NCBI GenBank assembly: GCA_028571685.1
Contig: CM053143.1
Coordinates: forward strand, 142,448,829 to 142,512,828
Length of the DNA: 64,000 nt
DNA from: Heterohyrax brucei
Taxonomy: Eukaryota > Chordata > Mammalia > Hyracoidea > Procaviidae
Reading direction: 5' to 3'
The stretch's first letter is position 1; each line of letters starts with the position of its first letter. Positions 1 to 9,545 of the stretch are shown here, one piece after another. The notes below the pieces were generated by a model. The model saw only the letters and a program-made list of their open reading frames with translations, was not told the origin of the DNA and did not search any database. Both the position numbers and the translations under genes were made by a program.

Positions 1-204
1 TCTGGAGCCGAGGTCGCCCACTGGGGGAGTCCTGTGTTGGACAGAAGTTGCTTGGTTGTCCCTCTGCCTTGGCTCAGTGGCCCTCTTGGAAGTTGAGGCT
101 GACTTGGATGTGGGAGACTCTCAGTTAACCATACTTCTCACACCTGGTAGTGAGTCCTTTAGCTCTGAGTTGCGAATCTCTGTTTCTGCAGTAATACGGT
201 AACC

Positions 205-376
205 AGTACCAGTTGCTACCTAGTTGATCCTGACTCACAATGACCCCACCTCATGTATCAGAGTAGAAGTGTGCTGTATAGGATTTTCAACAGCTGATAT
301 TTTAAAAGTAGGTGTTTTTTTTGAGGTGCTTCTGAGTGTACTTGAACCCTCAGCCTTTCACCACTCAGGGACTCCA
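205..376 (-). repeat. AfroSINE, diverged, antisense
   Basis: Read on the minus strand this has a tRNA-like head ending at the CACTCAGGGACT motif and a tail recognisable as GACTCACAATGACCCC on the plus strand. Between them lies the longer middle section, with GATTTTCAACAGCTGAT, that marks one of the two AfroSINE forms in this window. It is heavily mutated and has no clear target duplication. A second antisense SINE follows after about 10 bp. Confidence 0.6.
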
Positions 377-385
377 CCACAGTGG

Positions 386-560
386 TGGTGTTGTTAGCTG
401 CTGTCCAGTCGTCCTCTACAACCTCACTGTGTTACAGAATGGAATTGTGTCATAGGATTTTCTTGGCTGTAATCTTTATGGAAACAGCCAGGCCTTTCTT
501 CTGTGGAGCTGCTGGGTGAGTTCAGATTGCCAGCTCGTAGGTTTGCAGCTGATAGAAAAC
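386..560 (-). repeat. AfroSINE, diverged, antisense
   Basis: Starts on the plus strand with GTTGTTAGCTGCTGTCCAGTC, the reverse of the (TAACAACAAC)-type SINE/RTE terminus. It then shows the TTTTCTTGGCTGTAATC middle block and a decayed head. It lies in the same direction as the copy just upstream, so this is either a tandem pair or two insertions close together. Confidence 0.6.
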
Positions 561-575
561 TTCTTGTGTTATGAC

Positions 576-1468
576 CCAATTCACCTGTTGGCCAAATAAC
601 GTTCTTTATAACAAATTTCCCTCTGTCAGAGCTCCCTGGTTTTATTATGGAGGCAAGTCTTCTATGAAGTTCCCTGCAGATTTTCCTTCATGCCTTTTTG
701 GCCTGACTGAGTTACACGTCCTTCTTTAACCCAGTCACTGACAGAGGAGAATGAGATTTCCATGGTTAGTTTAGATCTGGAATGACTCATCCCCATGTGC
801 CTGGGGGAGAAGCTGCCTTCCCTAGTCATATGCTCTTCTTTATCTGATACATGAAAAAAGGGTTCCTTTAACAAGGAATGGGGAAGAAAGACTGTGAGAT
901 AGACAGCTCAGTGTTCTGTCCACCTGGAGTGTTGTGTTGCATATCCTTTTTTCTGTTGAGAAAAGATGCACGCATTCCTGTCGTTGAGCCAGCTTCTTAG
1001 TTATTCTGCCTTTTGAACAGAGTCCATTCCTTCCTTTTATGGAGCACACTGGTTTTCTGTTTTAATAGGATGAATTATCGTCTAGCCCTGCTGCACAGCT
1101 GCCATCCTGGGACTTCTTTTTTATTTCATTCTTGGCTCATCGCCATTGTTTCTTGTGTTCTCACATCTACTTGATTGGTTTTCATCCTTGTTTTGCTAGA
1201 GGATGCCCTCAAGTAATATCCTTACATGTCTGAAAATGTCTTTAGTTTGACTTTTCACTTGGCTTATCATTTCTATATAAAGGTCTAGGTTAAAATTATT
1301 TTACTTTGGGAGTTTTTGAGACATTGCTCATCTTCTACAATTGAATGTTTCTGATTTTAGTCAGATTCTTGATTCTTGTTTTTATCTCTCAAGATGTTTA
1401 GAGTCTTTTCTGGGTTGTAAAATTTCATGGAATTTTTCTGGATTTCTTTTATGTATAGACAATAGAGG
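576..1468. other. No feature recognised
   Basis: AT-rich sequence with many stops in all frames and no repeat I recognise. Short open frames on the minus strand (662-874, 840-1049) lack coding character and splice context. Confidence 0.5.
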
Positions 1469-1625
1469 GTAGGTGTTACGGATTGAATTATGTCTTCCAA
1501 AAGATGTGTTGAAGTTCTACGCCTGGTACTGTGGATGTAACCTTGTTTGGAAATAGGATGTTTGAAGATGTTATCAATTAACATGAGGCCACACTGGAGT
1601 ATTGTGGGTTCTAATCCAATAAGAG

Positions 1626-1798
1626 GAGCCCTGATGTCACAGTGGTTGAATGCTTGGCTGCTAACTGAAAGGTTGGCACTTTGAACCCGCAGCTGCTCCA
1701 CTGAAGAAAGATGGGGCAGTCTTGGAAATTCTGTGAGACACTTTTCCTCTGCCTTATAGAGTCACTAGAAGTTGGAATAGACTCATTAGCTGTGGGTT
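1626..1798 (+). repeat. AfroSINE inserted in the LTR
   Basis: The head GAGCCCTGATGTCACAGTGG is followed by a GGTTGGCACTTTGAACCC box-B-like segment and ends with GAGTCACTAGAAGTTGGAAT. It is flanked by TAATCCAATAAGAG (1612-1625) and TAATCTAGTAAGAG (1799-1812), a 14-bp target duplication with two changes. This fixes its limits and shows it landed in the LTR after the LTR integrated. Confidence 0.85.
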
Positions 1799-1980
1799 TA
1801 ATCTAGTAAGAGTGGTGGTCTTGTAAAAGAAGAGAGGAAAGAAGACCCCATGAAGGATGGGTGCAGGGATGGAGTTGTGTTGCTACAAGCCAAGGAACAC
1901 CAGGGCCTCCCAGAAGCTGGGGCAAACAAGAAACTATCTTTCCCTGGAGGGCCTTCAGAGAGATCCTGGCCCTCCGGAAA

Positions 1981-2155
1981 AACTAAACCAAACCCGGTTG
2001 AGTCGGGTCCCACATGGTGGGACCCACATGGTGCGACCCTAGAGGTCAGGATAGAATTGCCCCATAGAGTTTGCAAGGAGCGCCTGGTGGATTTGAACTG
2101 CTGACCTTTCGGTTAGCAGATGTAGCACTTAACCCACTGTACCACCAGGGTTTCC
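1981..2155 (-). repeat. AfroSINE, antisense, with short internal duplication
   Basis: It reads in reverse from AAACCAAACCCGGTTGAGTC through GTGGATTTGAACTGCTGACC to CCACCAGGGTTTCC, one of the best-preserved heads in the window. Around 2010-2035 the block CCACATGGTG is repeated, a small local duplication. It interrupts the MLT1-like LTR. Confidence 0.85.
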
Positions 2156-2365
2156 AATTGTTTCAAGCCATGCACTCTTTTCGTTCCTTGTTATGGCAAC
2201 CGTAGGAAACTAACACAGTAGGCTGTTAGCTCTCAATAGTTTATCACTGGCACCTTGTCTTCTGTTATTGTGGGTGAATTTGGTCCATCCAGTACCCTTG
2301 GCCTCTTTGACAGAAACTGTGCTTAATACTACTTTCTTTCCTTGCTAATAAACGAGAAGACCAAA

Positions 2366-2522
2366 CTAGTTGCTGTCAAGCTGATTTCAGCTTATGGTGA
2401 CCCCATGTGTTGCAGAGTAGAACTGTACTTCATAGGGTTTTCTTGTCAGACTTTCTGAAAGCAGATTACCAGGCCTTTTACTTTCTAAAGTGCCTTTGGG
2501 TGGCTTCAGACTGCTACCCAAC
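2366..2522 (-). repeat. AfroSINE, antisense, long form
   Basis: The plus strand shows GTTGCTGTCAAGCTGATTTC, then GCAGAGTAGAACTGTACTTC and the TTTTCTTGTCAGACTTTCTG middle block typical of the longer AfroSINE form. The head end is lost or mutated beyond about 2520. Confidence 0.65.
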
Positions 2523-3188
2523 ATTATGGTTAGTAGCCAAACACATTTTTTTGCCCCAGGTGTTTAGTCCCTCTTGTTTCATGGGAGCTCTTGGTCCAAA
2601 GGCAGTATTGGGAATGTGCTCAGCCTCAGTTAAATAGAGTTCATTCCATTCCCCTTGCCAGTGATTGACTTGGGCACGGTCAGCTAGCAGCCTAGTTTCC
2701 TTGACTTTGATGAAGACAACCCCCCTGTTTTTTTTCTGCCTGACGTTATCATGTGATCTCATGCTACTTGGAGCTGCTGTGGCCAGCTTGGGTCATTGAG
2801 GAGAAAGTGGAAAGTCACAGAGAGGCCAGTAGGGAGTTCTGCTTTGTTGAGCTGCCGGATGTACCACCGTCTTCCTGGACTTTCTTGTTAATGTGAGAAA
2901 AATTCTGTGTTATATAAGCCTGTTTGGGTTAGAAATTCTGTTAATGGCCACTGAATGCATTATTGCAAATGCAACCTCCTTGTGTCTGCTGAAGTTTTCC
3001 TTTATCTGTCACTATCACTTGCTCTTGATTTAGTTTTGTCAGTAGCTACAACCTCTGAATTTTTTTCCCTTCTGAATTTTGAGTTAAACATTTCACTGTG
3101 CCACCACCATCCAATTCTTTAGATTTACCTACTTAACTACTCCCACAAAAGCAATTTTTTGACCTTGAAGATTTGATCTTAACACTCT
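2523..3188. other. No feature recognised
   Basis: No gene and no confident repeat. The stretch near 2760-2870 has the GC-richer look of an old LTR interior but could not be assigned. Confidence 0.4.
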
Positions 3189-3189
3189 C

Positions 3190-3515
3190 CACCTGTCCAT
3201 TACCACTTGTATTAATATCCTACAAGTGCAATAATAAATTTTCAGTGACTGGGTGGCTTGTAGATTATTATTCCTGTTTCTGCCTCTGTTGTCACATGAC
3301 GCTACCTGTGTATTTTCATGTTATCTTCCCTCTGTGCATGTCTGTGTGTCATAAGAACAGCAGCTGAACTGGATCTAAGTCTCTCTTTAATCTAGTATCA
3401 CCTCCTGTTAACTTCATTACATCCTCAAAAGCCCTGTTTCCAATAATTTCACATCTACAGGTTTTGGGTAGGCCTGAGTTGGGTGAGGGGACACTGTTTA
3501 ATACAGAACACCACT
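3190..3515 (-). repeat. Possible MaLR-type LTR remnant
   Basis: Phrases such as TATTAATATCCTACAAGTGC at one end, a middle part resembling CTAGTATCACCTCCTGTTAA, and GGGTGAGGGGACACTG near the other end recall the antisense order of MaLR LTRs. The match is loose and the ends are unclear. Confidence 0.35.
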
Positions 3516-3889
3516 CTTCTGTTTTCATTTTTCCTCAAGCTTTGATTCCACGGTTCAATACTATAACCCCTCCTTACAAACTCCCACTTCTTCCCCCTCT
3601 GCTATACTTGCTTGTCACACTAACTTTGGCTAAGCCCAGCTGTCCAGTTAGTTTGAGAACATGTTACAGCGGCTGTACGTTGTAGAAAAACTCCTAATAG
3701 CCTTGTAGATGGACTTCCCTTTAAGTATGTGGTCTGAATTGCAAATAGACAATATTTTTTTGGCAATTGTATTACACTTCTCTATTTGTTTACTGTTTTG
3801 ATTTCCAGAATGACTTTTTCATACTGTTTTTCTCCTATGAGCTCCTATAAGCTTTCTCATCCTGTCTCAATGGTTGTCCTTACTCCAAG

Positions 3890-3956
3890 ACTTGCCATTG
3901 TGAAGTACCCAGTTATCTACATCCACTCGATGGCAGTGAGTTTGGTTGGTTATCCA
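3890..3956 (+). repeat. AfroSINE tail fragment
   Basis: CACTCGATGGCAGTGAGTTT followed by GGTTGGTT is the 3' end of an AfroSINE (GACTCGACGGCAGTGGGTTTGG). Nothing clearly SINE-like precedes it. It abuts a second SINE of the tRNA-Gly type. Confidence 0.5.
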
Positions 3957-3957
3957 T

Positions 3958-4262
3958 CTACTATGGAGGAGTTCAGTGGTAGAATTTTTGCCTTTCTTTT
4001 CACTGTGTCTCAAGGGCAGTCCCCAGTCATTGGTCAGTGGGGTTTTGTGTGTTGCTGTGATGCTGAACTGGTTTCAGACTATCACAGACTGGGAAGAAAG
4101 GTCTAGCATTCTCCTTGCAAAAATCGGCCAATGAAAACCTTCTGGAGCACAGTGTTCTGATCTGTAACCAATCATGAAGATGACACAGGGCCAGGCAGTG
4201 GTTTGTCCTGTTGTGCATGGGGTTGACATGAGCGGTGGGCTGACTCAATGGCAGGTGTTTGT
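3958..4262 (+). repeat. tRNA-Gly-headed SINE with RTE tail
   Basis: The head GAGTTCAGTGGTAGAATTTT corresponds to the A-box half of a glycine tRNA. The body holds TTGCTGTGATGCTGAACTGG and CAGACTGGGAAGAAAGGTC. It closes with GTTGTGCATGGGGTTGACATG and GACTCAATGGCAG, a variant of the tail shared with AfroSINE and RTE. A better copy of the family lies at 15262-15612. This is a SINE, not a functional tRNA gene, because the anticodon half is destroyed. Confidence 0.7.
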
Positions 4263-4265
4263 ATT

Positions 4266-4976
4266 GTCATTGGCTCTATTGTCACTATTCAGGAAGGGTC
4301 CCTGCTTACGTCAGTCTACCCTCTCCTTGAATGTGCTCTGAGTCTTACTCTTTTTTATGTTGTGAAGGCCTTACCTATAGTAATTCTTTGTTTTTGGCGT
4401 TAGTTTCTCTTTTTTTACTTAATCATGCCTGCTTACATTGGAACATGGTCTGATATTAATTATCTTAAACTTGTTTTAACCCTGTGCCTCTTTCTTGGTA
4501 CTGCCTCAGATTCTTGTGGTTATTTGTTATAGTTATGTTTTATCTATGCTGTGTAAGGGAAAACTGCTTTATTTTTTAAGTGAGGAGAATAAAATTACTC
4601 CTGTTACACATGTTGGAACACCAGTACTGTAATTCATTCTCCTTACAAACTAGGTAAACTTTCCAGAGCATGGATTGGCTTATTTCTCTCTCTTGTCAGC
4701 CAAACAGAGTTGTATATTTACAAGCAACGAAAATCTCTGAAAAATGATCTAGAAAAATCAGTCATGTCTTTTATTCCTAAATAAGAGGTACACTTGAATT
4801 TCACTGGACATGAAAAACTAATTTTACTGTGTTGCATAAATCACTACTTTGTAGGAGTTGGTGAAGAAGTTTGTGGCTGCTTTGAAGGCTGCTCTGATAG
4901 TAGTAGTTTTTGTTCCTAAATACTTGTCCATTATTACGCGTTTTAAAAACAGACCAAATCTTTGGAAAGACTAATT
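4266..4976. other. No feature recognised
   Basis: Ordinary AT-rich DNA. No open frame has splice context and no repeat was identified. Confidence 0.5.
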
Positions 4977-4989
4977 AAGAAGTCATGAT

Positions 4990-5247
4990 TTGGATGCACT
5001 TTATGGTTCTTGGGTGCACTGTATAGTTCTGTGCATCTATAGGATATCATCCTGCTGACCTGTGGCTGGAGGAAGGGGAGTGGGTGGAGAGGAGGGGAGA
5101 GGAGACTGTTGGGAGGATGAGACAGGTATGGAGCAGAGAGGAATAGTGTGCTGTCGCCGGGCAGGGAGAGCAGTGGAAGCTGCATATAGGTGGGCATGCA
5201 AATTTATATGGGAATGTACATTTTCACTCAGTCATAATTAAAAAAAA
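4990..5247 (+). mobile_element. 5'-truncated L1 3' end with perfect target duplication
   Basis: The 258-bp element has a purine-rich 3' UTR (GGAGGGGAGAGGAGACTG), then GTGTGCTGTCGCCGGGCAGG, GGTGGGCATGCAAATTTATA and a short poly(A). AAGAAGTCATGAT occurs at 4977-4989 and again at 5248-5260, a perfect 13-bp duplication. Its 3' end matches those at 27483 (plus) and 45494 (minus), which defines an L1 3'-UTR subfamily active in this lineage. Confidence 0.85.
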
Positions 5248-5259
5248 AAGAAGTCATGA

Positions 5260-5555
5260 TCATATTTAAACTGTGTTCTTTTAAATTATCTTCTTTACTA
5301 TTATTTATCTAGTGGGATGTTATTTAGTAACTGGAAACTCAAAATATATGAAAGAAGGATATATGATAAAATAAGTAAATGGAATATTTTGATAATAGTG
5401 GTATTAAAGGAGAATTTACATCTATTTTATTGTATTTGATTATATATACACTATCACTTTTGGCAGCATCTTTTTTGTTTTTTATCATTTTGGTATTTTA
5501 ACTTGAAATCAAACTAAAATATATTTACCTACTCTTTCTGTTTCTTCAGTACCCA
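5260..5555. other. No feature recognised
   Basis: Very AT-rich stretch between an L1 end and an AfroSINE. No coding or repeat signal was recognised. Confidence 0.5.
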
Positions 5556-5559
5556 TTGC

Positions 5560-5712
5560 TCACTCATTGCTGTTGTGTTAATTCTGACTCATAGTGACCC
5601 TATGAGGTAGAGTAGAACTGTCTCATAGAGTTTCCAAGGAGTATCTGGTGGATTTGAACTTTTGAGCTTTTGCTTGCAGCTGAGTTCTTAACCAGTACTC
5701 CGTCAGGCTCCA
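5560..5712 (-). repeat. AfroSINE, antisense
   Basis: The reverse order is intact: TAATTCTGACTCATAGTGAC, then GAGTAGAACTGTCTCATAGA, GTTTCCAAGGAGTATCTGG and a decayed head ending CCGTCAGGCTCC. Confidence 0.8.
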
Positions 5713-5782
5713 CGTGCGTGGAGTTCATGCTGACTCATAGCAGCTGTAGCGCTTAACTGCTGCACCTCCAGGCTCTCCTGTT
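5713..5782 (-). repeat. Internally deleted AfroSINE fragment
   Basis: GAGTTCATGCTGACTCATAG passes directly to CAGCTGTAGCGCTTAACTGC and CACCTCCAGGCTCTCC. The tail and head are therefore joined with the middle missing. It lies directly next to the preceding antisense SINE. Confidence 0.55.
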
Positions 5783-6099
5783 TCATCAGTGTTTACCTTT
5801 AATTCTTGTAAATATGTGTTTGGATTTTTTGTGCACTTGTTGTCATGGTATGTTGATTAGTGTGGCTGTACTTCCTGGACATTTTATGTATTGTCGTCTT
5901 GTTTCTCCTCTCCCACAGTTTCCTCTGCGTATCATCCTTCCTTAACTTTCTTTCCATTCTCCTCTCCTTCTCCTGGAATAGCGTGCTGAAAACTGTAAAG
6001 TGGAAGATCGAAATAAACAGAGATGCTAAGATATCTGTTCTGCCTCAATTGTTCATAGGTTTAACAGTAATTCCTGTCAAAAGCCCAGCAAGATTTTTT

Positions 6100-7015
6100 C
6101 CCATACATATTTTTAAATATATTTTATTTTTATTGTTGAGAACATTCACAGCAGAACATACACAAATTCAGCAATTTCTACATCCACACCTTTTGCTTTT
6201 TTAATGTCAGTTTCTCATTTTCCACTTAATCATCCTTATCGATATAGAAACATGGTCTCGTAATAATTGTCTTAACCTCGAAAACCTGGTGGCCATAGTG
6301 GTTAAGAGCTACATCTGTTACCCAAAAAGTTAGCAGTTAGAATCTGCCAGGTGCTCCTTGGAAACTCTATGGGGCAGTCCTTTTCTGTCCTGTAGGGTCA
6401 CTGTGAGTTGGAATTGATTCTACGGCAGTGGATTTGGTTTGATTTTTGGTATAGTAAAAATTTATGTAAGAGAACATTGACAGTTTTTACATGTATAATT
6501 CAGTGGCATTGATTATGTTCCTAATGCTGTGTAATCATGATCACTGTCTTCGCAATTACTGCACAACCATTAACAGAAGTTCAGTGCCCCCTAGGCAGGG
6601 ACTTTCCCTTCCCCCTTGCCATCCCATGCCTGGTAACCACTAATAAGTCTTGGTCTCTGTACATTTACCTATGTCATGTAAGTAGGGTCATACAGTGTTT
6701 GTCCGTCTGTGTCTAATTTATTTCACTCAGTGTAACATTTTCAAGGTTTACCTATGTTATAGCATGTACAAGGAGTTCATTTGTCTTTATGGTGAGAAAT
6801 ATTTCATTGCATATATGTACTAAATTTTGTTTATTCATCTGCTGGTGTATGTTTAGGTCATTACCGCCTTTGTGGATGTTTAGGTCATTGCCACCTTCTG
6901 GCTGTTGTAAGTAATGCTGCAGTGAACATTGATATATAGATTTCTGTTTGTGTTACTGTTTCCAGAAAACGTCAAACTATATTTTACAGTGACTGTCATT
7001 CTTCTTTCTCACCAG
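6100..7015 (-). mobile_element. Old L1 fragment, interrupted by a SINE
   Basis: The plus strand carries the antisense of a mammalian L1 3' region: TATAATTCAGTGGCATTGAT, CATTGCATATATGTACTAAA, TTTTGTTTATTCATCTGCTG and TGCTGCAGTGAACATTGATA. A short internal repeat (GTATGTTTAGGTCATT then GGATGTTTAGGTCATT) near 6850-6890 is local to this copy. An AfroSINE splits it at 6279-6442. Confidence 0.7.
6279..6442 (+). repeat. AfroSINE, near full length
   Basis: It runs AAACCTGGTGGCCATAGTGG, then TTAAGAGCTACATCTG, CCAGGTGCTCCTTGGAAAC, GGGTCACTGTGAGTTGG and GGCAGTGGATTTGG. It is a well-preserved short-form copy and inserted in an older L1. Confidence 0.9.
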
Positions 7016-7229
7016 CAATGGACGAGGCTTCCACGTCCTCCACATCCTTTCCAATATGTTCAATTTTCCATTTCTTGATTATAACCATTCAGGTGGTGCT
7101 CGGTAATGTTTTTAGATATATGAACAAATACTTGAAGAGGGTATACTTTGTTTTAAGTGTTTTAGTGTATATTAGTCATTTAATCTTCACGAGGCCCTTT
7201 CAAAATATGTACTTCTTTATAAGCTAGGA

Positions 7230-8095
7230 AACATACAGAGATTATGAAATTTAACTCAGATTGCACAGCTAATAAGTGGAAATTGGAAGAATTGAATCAT
7301 AAGAGGCTGGCTATGGGGCCTGGACTCTTAATGGGTGTACTTTAAAAATATTTCTGTATGTATTATTTTTACTTGCTTTTGGGTTGTTTCTTTAGGTAAG
7401 TTCCCCTTTTGGGGGGGTAGGTCATGAACATTTTAATGTTTTATAGCCCAGTTATTTTTTTTGCATTGTATAACCATATGTAAATATATCTTTTTAAAAA
7501 GCAATTATTGGGGTGATATAATTTAATTTCAGTTGACCCCTTTCATCTAATAATGAATTCTTACGATGTTTCTTGGTACTTTCCTAAGTATTTGAGTAAC
7601 AAAAAAATTTTTTTTTATGTTTCTAAGGCTCCAGATACAGGATGCAGACCAGGGATGGTTTCGTGATTAATGACAAGGGAAACGTCTGTCCTAAGTTGTT
7701 GGCAAATGTGTACATTTAACTTATACCAAAAAACTTAGTTTTATCTGGATCATGGCCCTTTTTGAGAATCTGGTTAAAACTATGGGCCTCTTAGTAGAAA
7801 AATGCACATGAACACATACATAAAAATTTTCATTCACATTATCTCATTGCATTTTAAATTGGTTTCCATCACAGCATATAGAGCCAGTCTTCACAAAGAT
7901 TTCTATTCATCTTATTTTTGTTTTTGTTTAAAAAATCATTTGATACATCAAGAATAAAATGTGAGATAGTCAATGAGATAAATTAAACCTTGTTTTTGAA
8001 AATGAATTTGAATGGGAAGACTTGTTGAAGTTGTGGTATTGCCTGTGATATACCAGTGTATGTATCATGTTTTGTTTCTAACCAATTAACCTTTT
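7230..8095. other. No feature recognised
   Basis: AT-rich and low in coding signal. Nothing assignable was seen. Confidence 0.5.
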
Positions 8096-8101
8096 TTTTA
8101 G

Positions 8102-8350
8102 TGGCAACCAAGCTGAAAACCTAGTTAGTGGAAACAATTTGAATTTGAGCTAATCAAGGCAAAGATTTTTTTCAAAAAACTGCCAGAACTTTTCAAGATT
8201 TTCATTAGTTAAATTCATTGTGTTTCTTCCTTTTCAAGTTAATGAGATGATGTTGGCAAACCTACCTTGCTGAATATGAGTGTATGTATCAACTGTGTTG
8301 TTATCTGAACAGAATATTTTTAGCACATTTGAATAAAGTAAGTTTTATAA
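8102..8350 (+). other. Weak candidate terminal exon
   Basis: A strong acceptor-like run (TTAACCTTTTTTTTAG, ending 8101) is followed by 16 open codons in the frame starting at 8103 and a TAA at 8151-8153. An AATAAA lies at 8332-8337. The short peptide, rich in Asn, Leu and Ser, is not recognised. The short frame and common signals make chance likely, so this is listed only as a site to check. Confidence 0.15.
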
Positions 8351-8354
8351 AGTA

Positions 8355-9075
8355 ATATTCAATTGTGACTGCCTTCTTCATACCTGGCGTCCTGTTTATG
8401 GCCCTGCAAATGGAAAACTCCGTGAAAAGTGATATTTTTGCTTTAGGTGAAAAAATATTTCAAGCTTGAAGGCTGTCTAGATTCCCATAGCGGCCAAGGA
8501 CCCTGAGGACGAGGGCTGAACAGACTCATAGTACACGTCTGACCTTTTCTTAGTGCCTTAGAAGTCTTGCACCATCACTTTGTGACACTCTGTTTTTGGA
8601 GGTGCTCGCCAGCTCTACCCAGGTGAAGAGGAGGAAGGAAGCATAGATCCAACTGTTGGTGGAAGGAGTGTCAAAGAATTTGCGGACATTTCTTTGCAGA
8701 CGTGGGTTTAAACCACTGTATTGCTCTTTAATCAATATCTGCCAGAATTATCCCAGTTAGTATTAGAGAAGTCTAGGTCCTTGGCTAGAAAAACAGTGTT
8801 GCCATCTCTAACCATGGTGACTTGCTGTAGCAGATGTACAAGTGGACATGCCCTTTGCTGTTCACATACTAGTATACTTGATTTATCTGAAACATTTTCA
8901 ACAACTTTTAGTAACTCACATGTTAGCAGTAGTCCAAGGCTTCTGTCTTTGACATTGTACCTAGTCTGAGATATGTAGAAATCTTTCTCTTCTTAACTCC
9001 CATGTTTATTTATCCACTCAAACACTTAATGCCTGTCTTATACTAAAAACACGAAACAAAAAACCTAACAAACAT
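8355..9075. other. No feature recognised
   Basis: No repeat or gene identified. The 82-codon plus-strand frame at 8721-8969 has no splice borders or recognisable motif. Confidence 0.45.
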
Positions 9076-9077
9076 AA

Positions 9078-9225
9078 AATCTGTTGCTGTTGAGTCAGTT
9101 TCAACTCATAGTGACTCCATATGTCATACATAAAGATCTTGTGCCATGGGATTTTCTTGCCTGTAATCTTTAGGGAAGCAGATAGCCACAGCTTTCTGCT
9201 GTGGTGCCGGCCTTAACATTCGTTG
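9078..9225 (-). repeat. AfroSINE, antisense, long form
   Basis: CTGTTGCTGTTGAGTCAGTT, then GATTTTCTTGCCTGTAATC and AAGCAGATAGCCACAGC, in reverse order. The head is truncated after the GTGGTGCC segment. Confidence 0.7.
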
Positions 9226-9280
9226 TGCAAACCATTTGTGCCATCAAAGTACCTCCTGCTTTCTACTGTGCATCTTTTTT

Positions 9281-9515
9281 TTTTTTTTAATATGTCCGTT
9301 ATGTGAAAGTTTACAGCTCACAGTAATTTCTCCTTCAGAAATCTATACACATGTTTTGTGACATCGGTTGAAATCCCCACATTGTGACAGGATGCTCCTA
9401 CTTTCCACTTTGGATTCCCTGTGTGCATTTTTCCAGTTCTTGTCTCTCCTGCCTTCTCGTCTTGTTTTGGATAGAAATTGCCCATTTGGTCTCATATTTG
9501 ATTGAACTAAGAGGC
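9281..9515 (-). mobile_element. L1 3' end, antisense
   Basis: A T run (9281-9290) is followed by GTGAAAGTTTACAGCTCAC, ATCTATACACATGTTTTGTG and TTGTCTCTCCTGCCTTCTCG. This is the antisense order of the L1 3' UTR seen again at 38481, 41571, 44090 and 59350. Confidence 0.7.
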
Positions 9516-9545
9516 ACATTCTTCATATGGTTATGTTTAGTTTTC

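Larger units (their letters stand above)
1474..2217 (+). mobile_element. Solo LTR, ERVL-MaLR (MLT1-like), with two SINE insertions
   Basis: The element begins TGTTACGGATTGAATTATG and ends near GGAAACTAACACA, the classic ends of MLT1-type MaLR LTRs. The terminal TG...CA is kept. A perfect 5-bp duplication GTAGG lies at 1469-1473 and 2218-2222, the size expected for ERVL-type integrase. Without the two AfroSINEs inside it, the LTR is about 400 bp. There is no internal viral sequence, so it is a solo LTR left by recombination. It is an ancient retroviral relic and non-coding. Confidence 0.8.

Noticed and set aside
5713-5782. Possible fifth tail-only micro-insertion
   Set aside because: It contains both tail and head sequence with the middle lost, so it is an internally deleted SINE, not a tail-only product.
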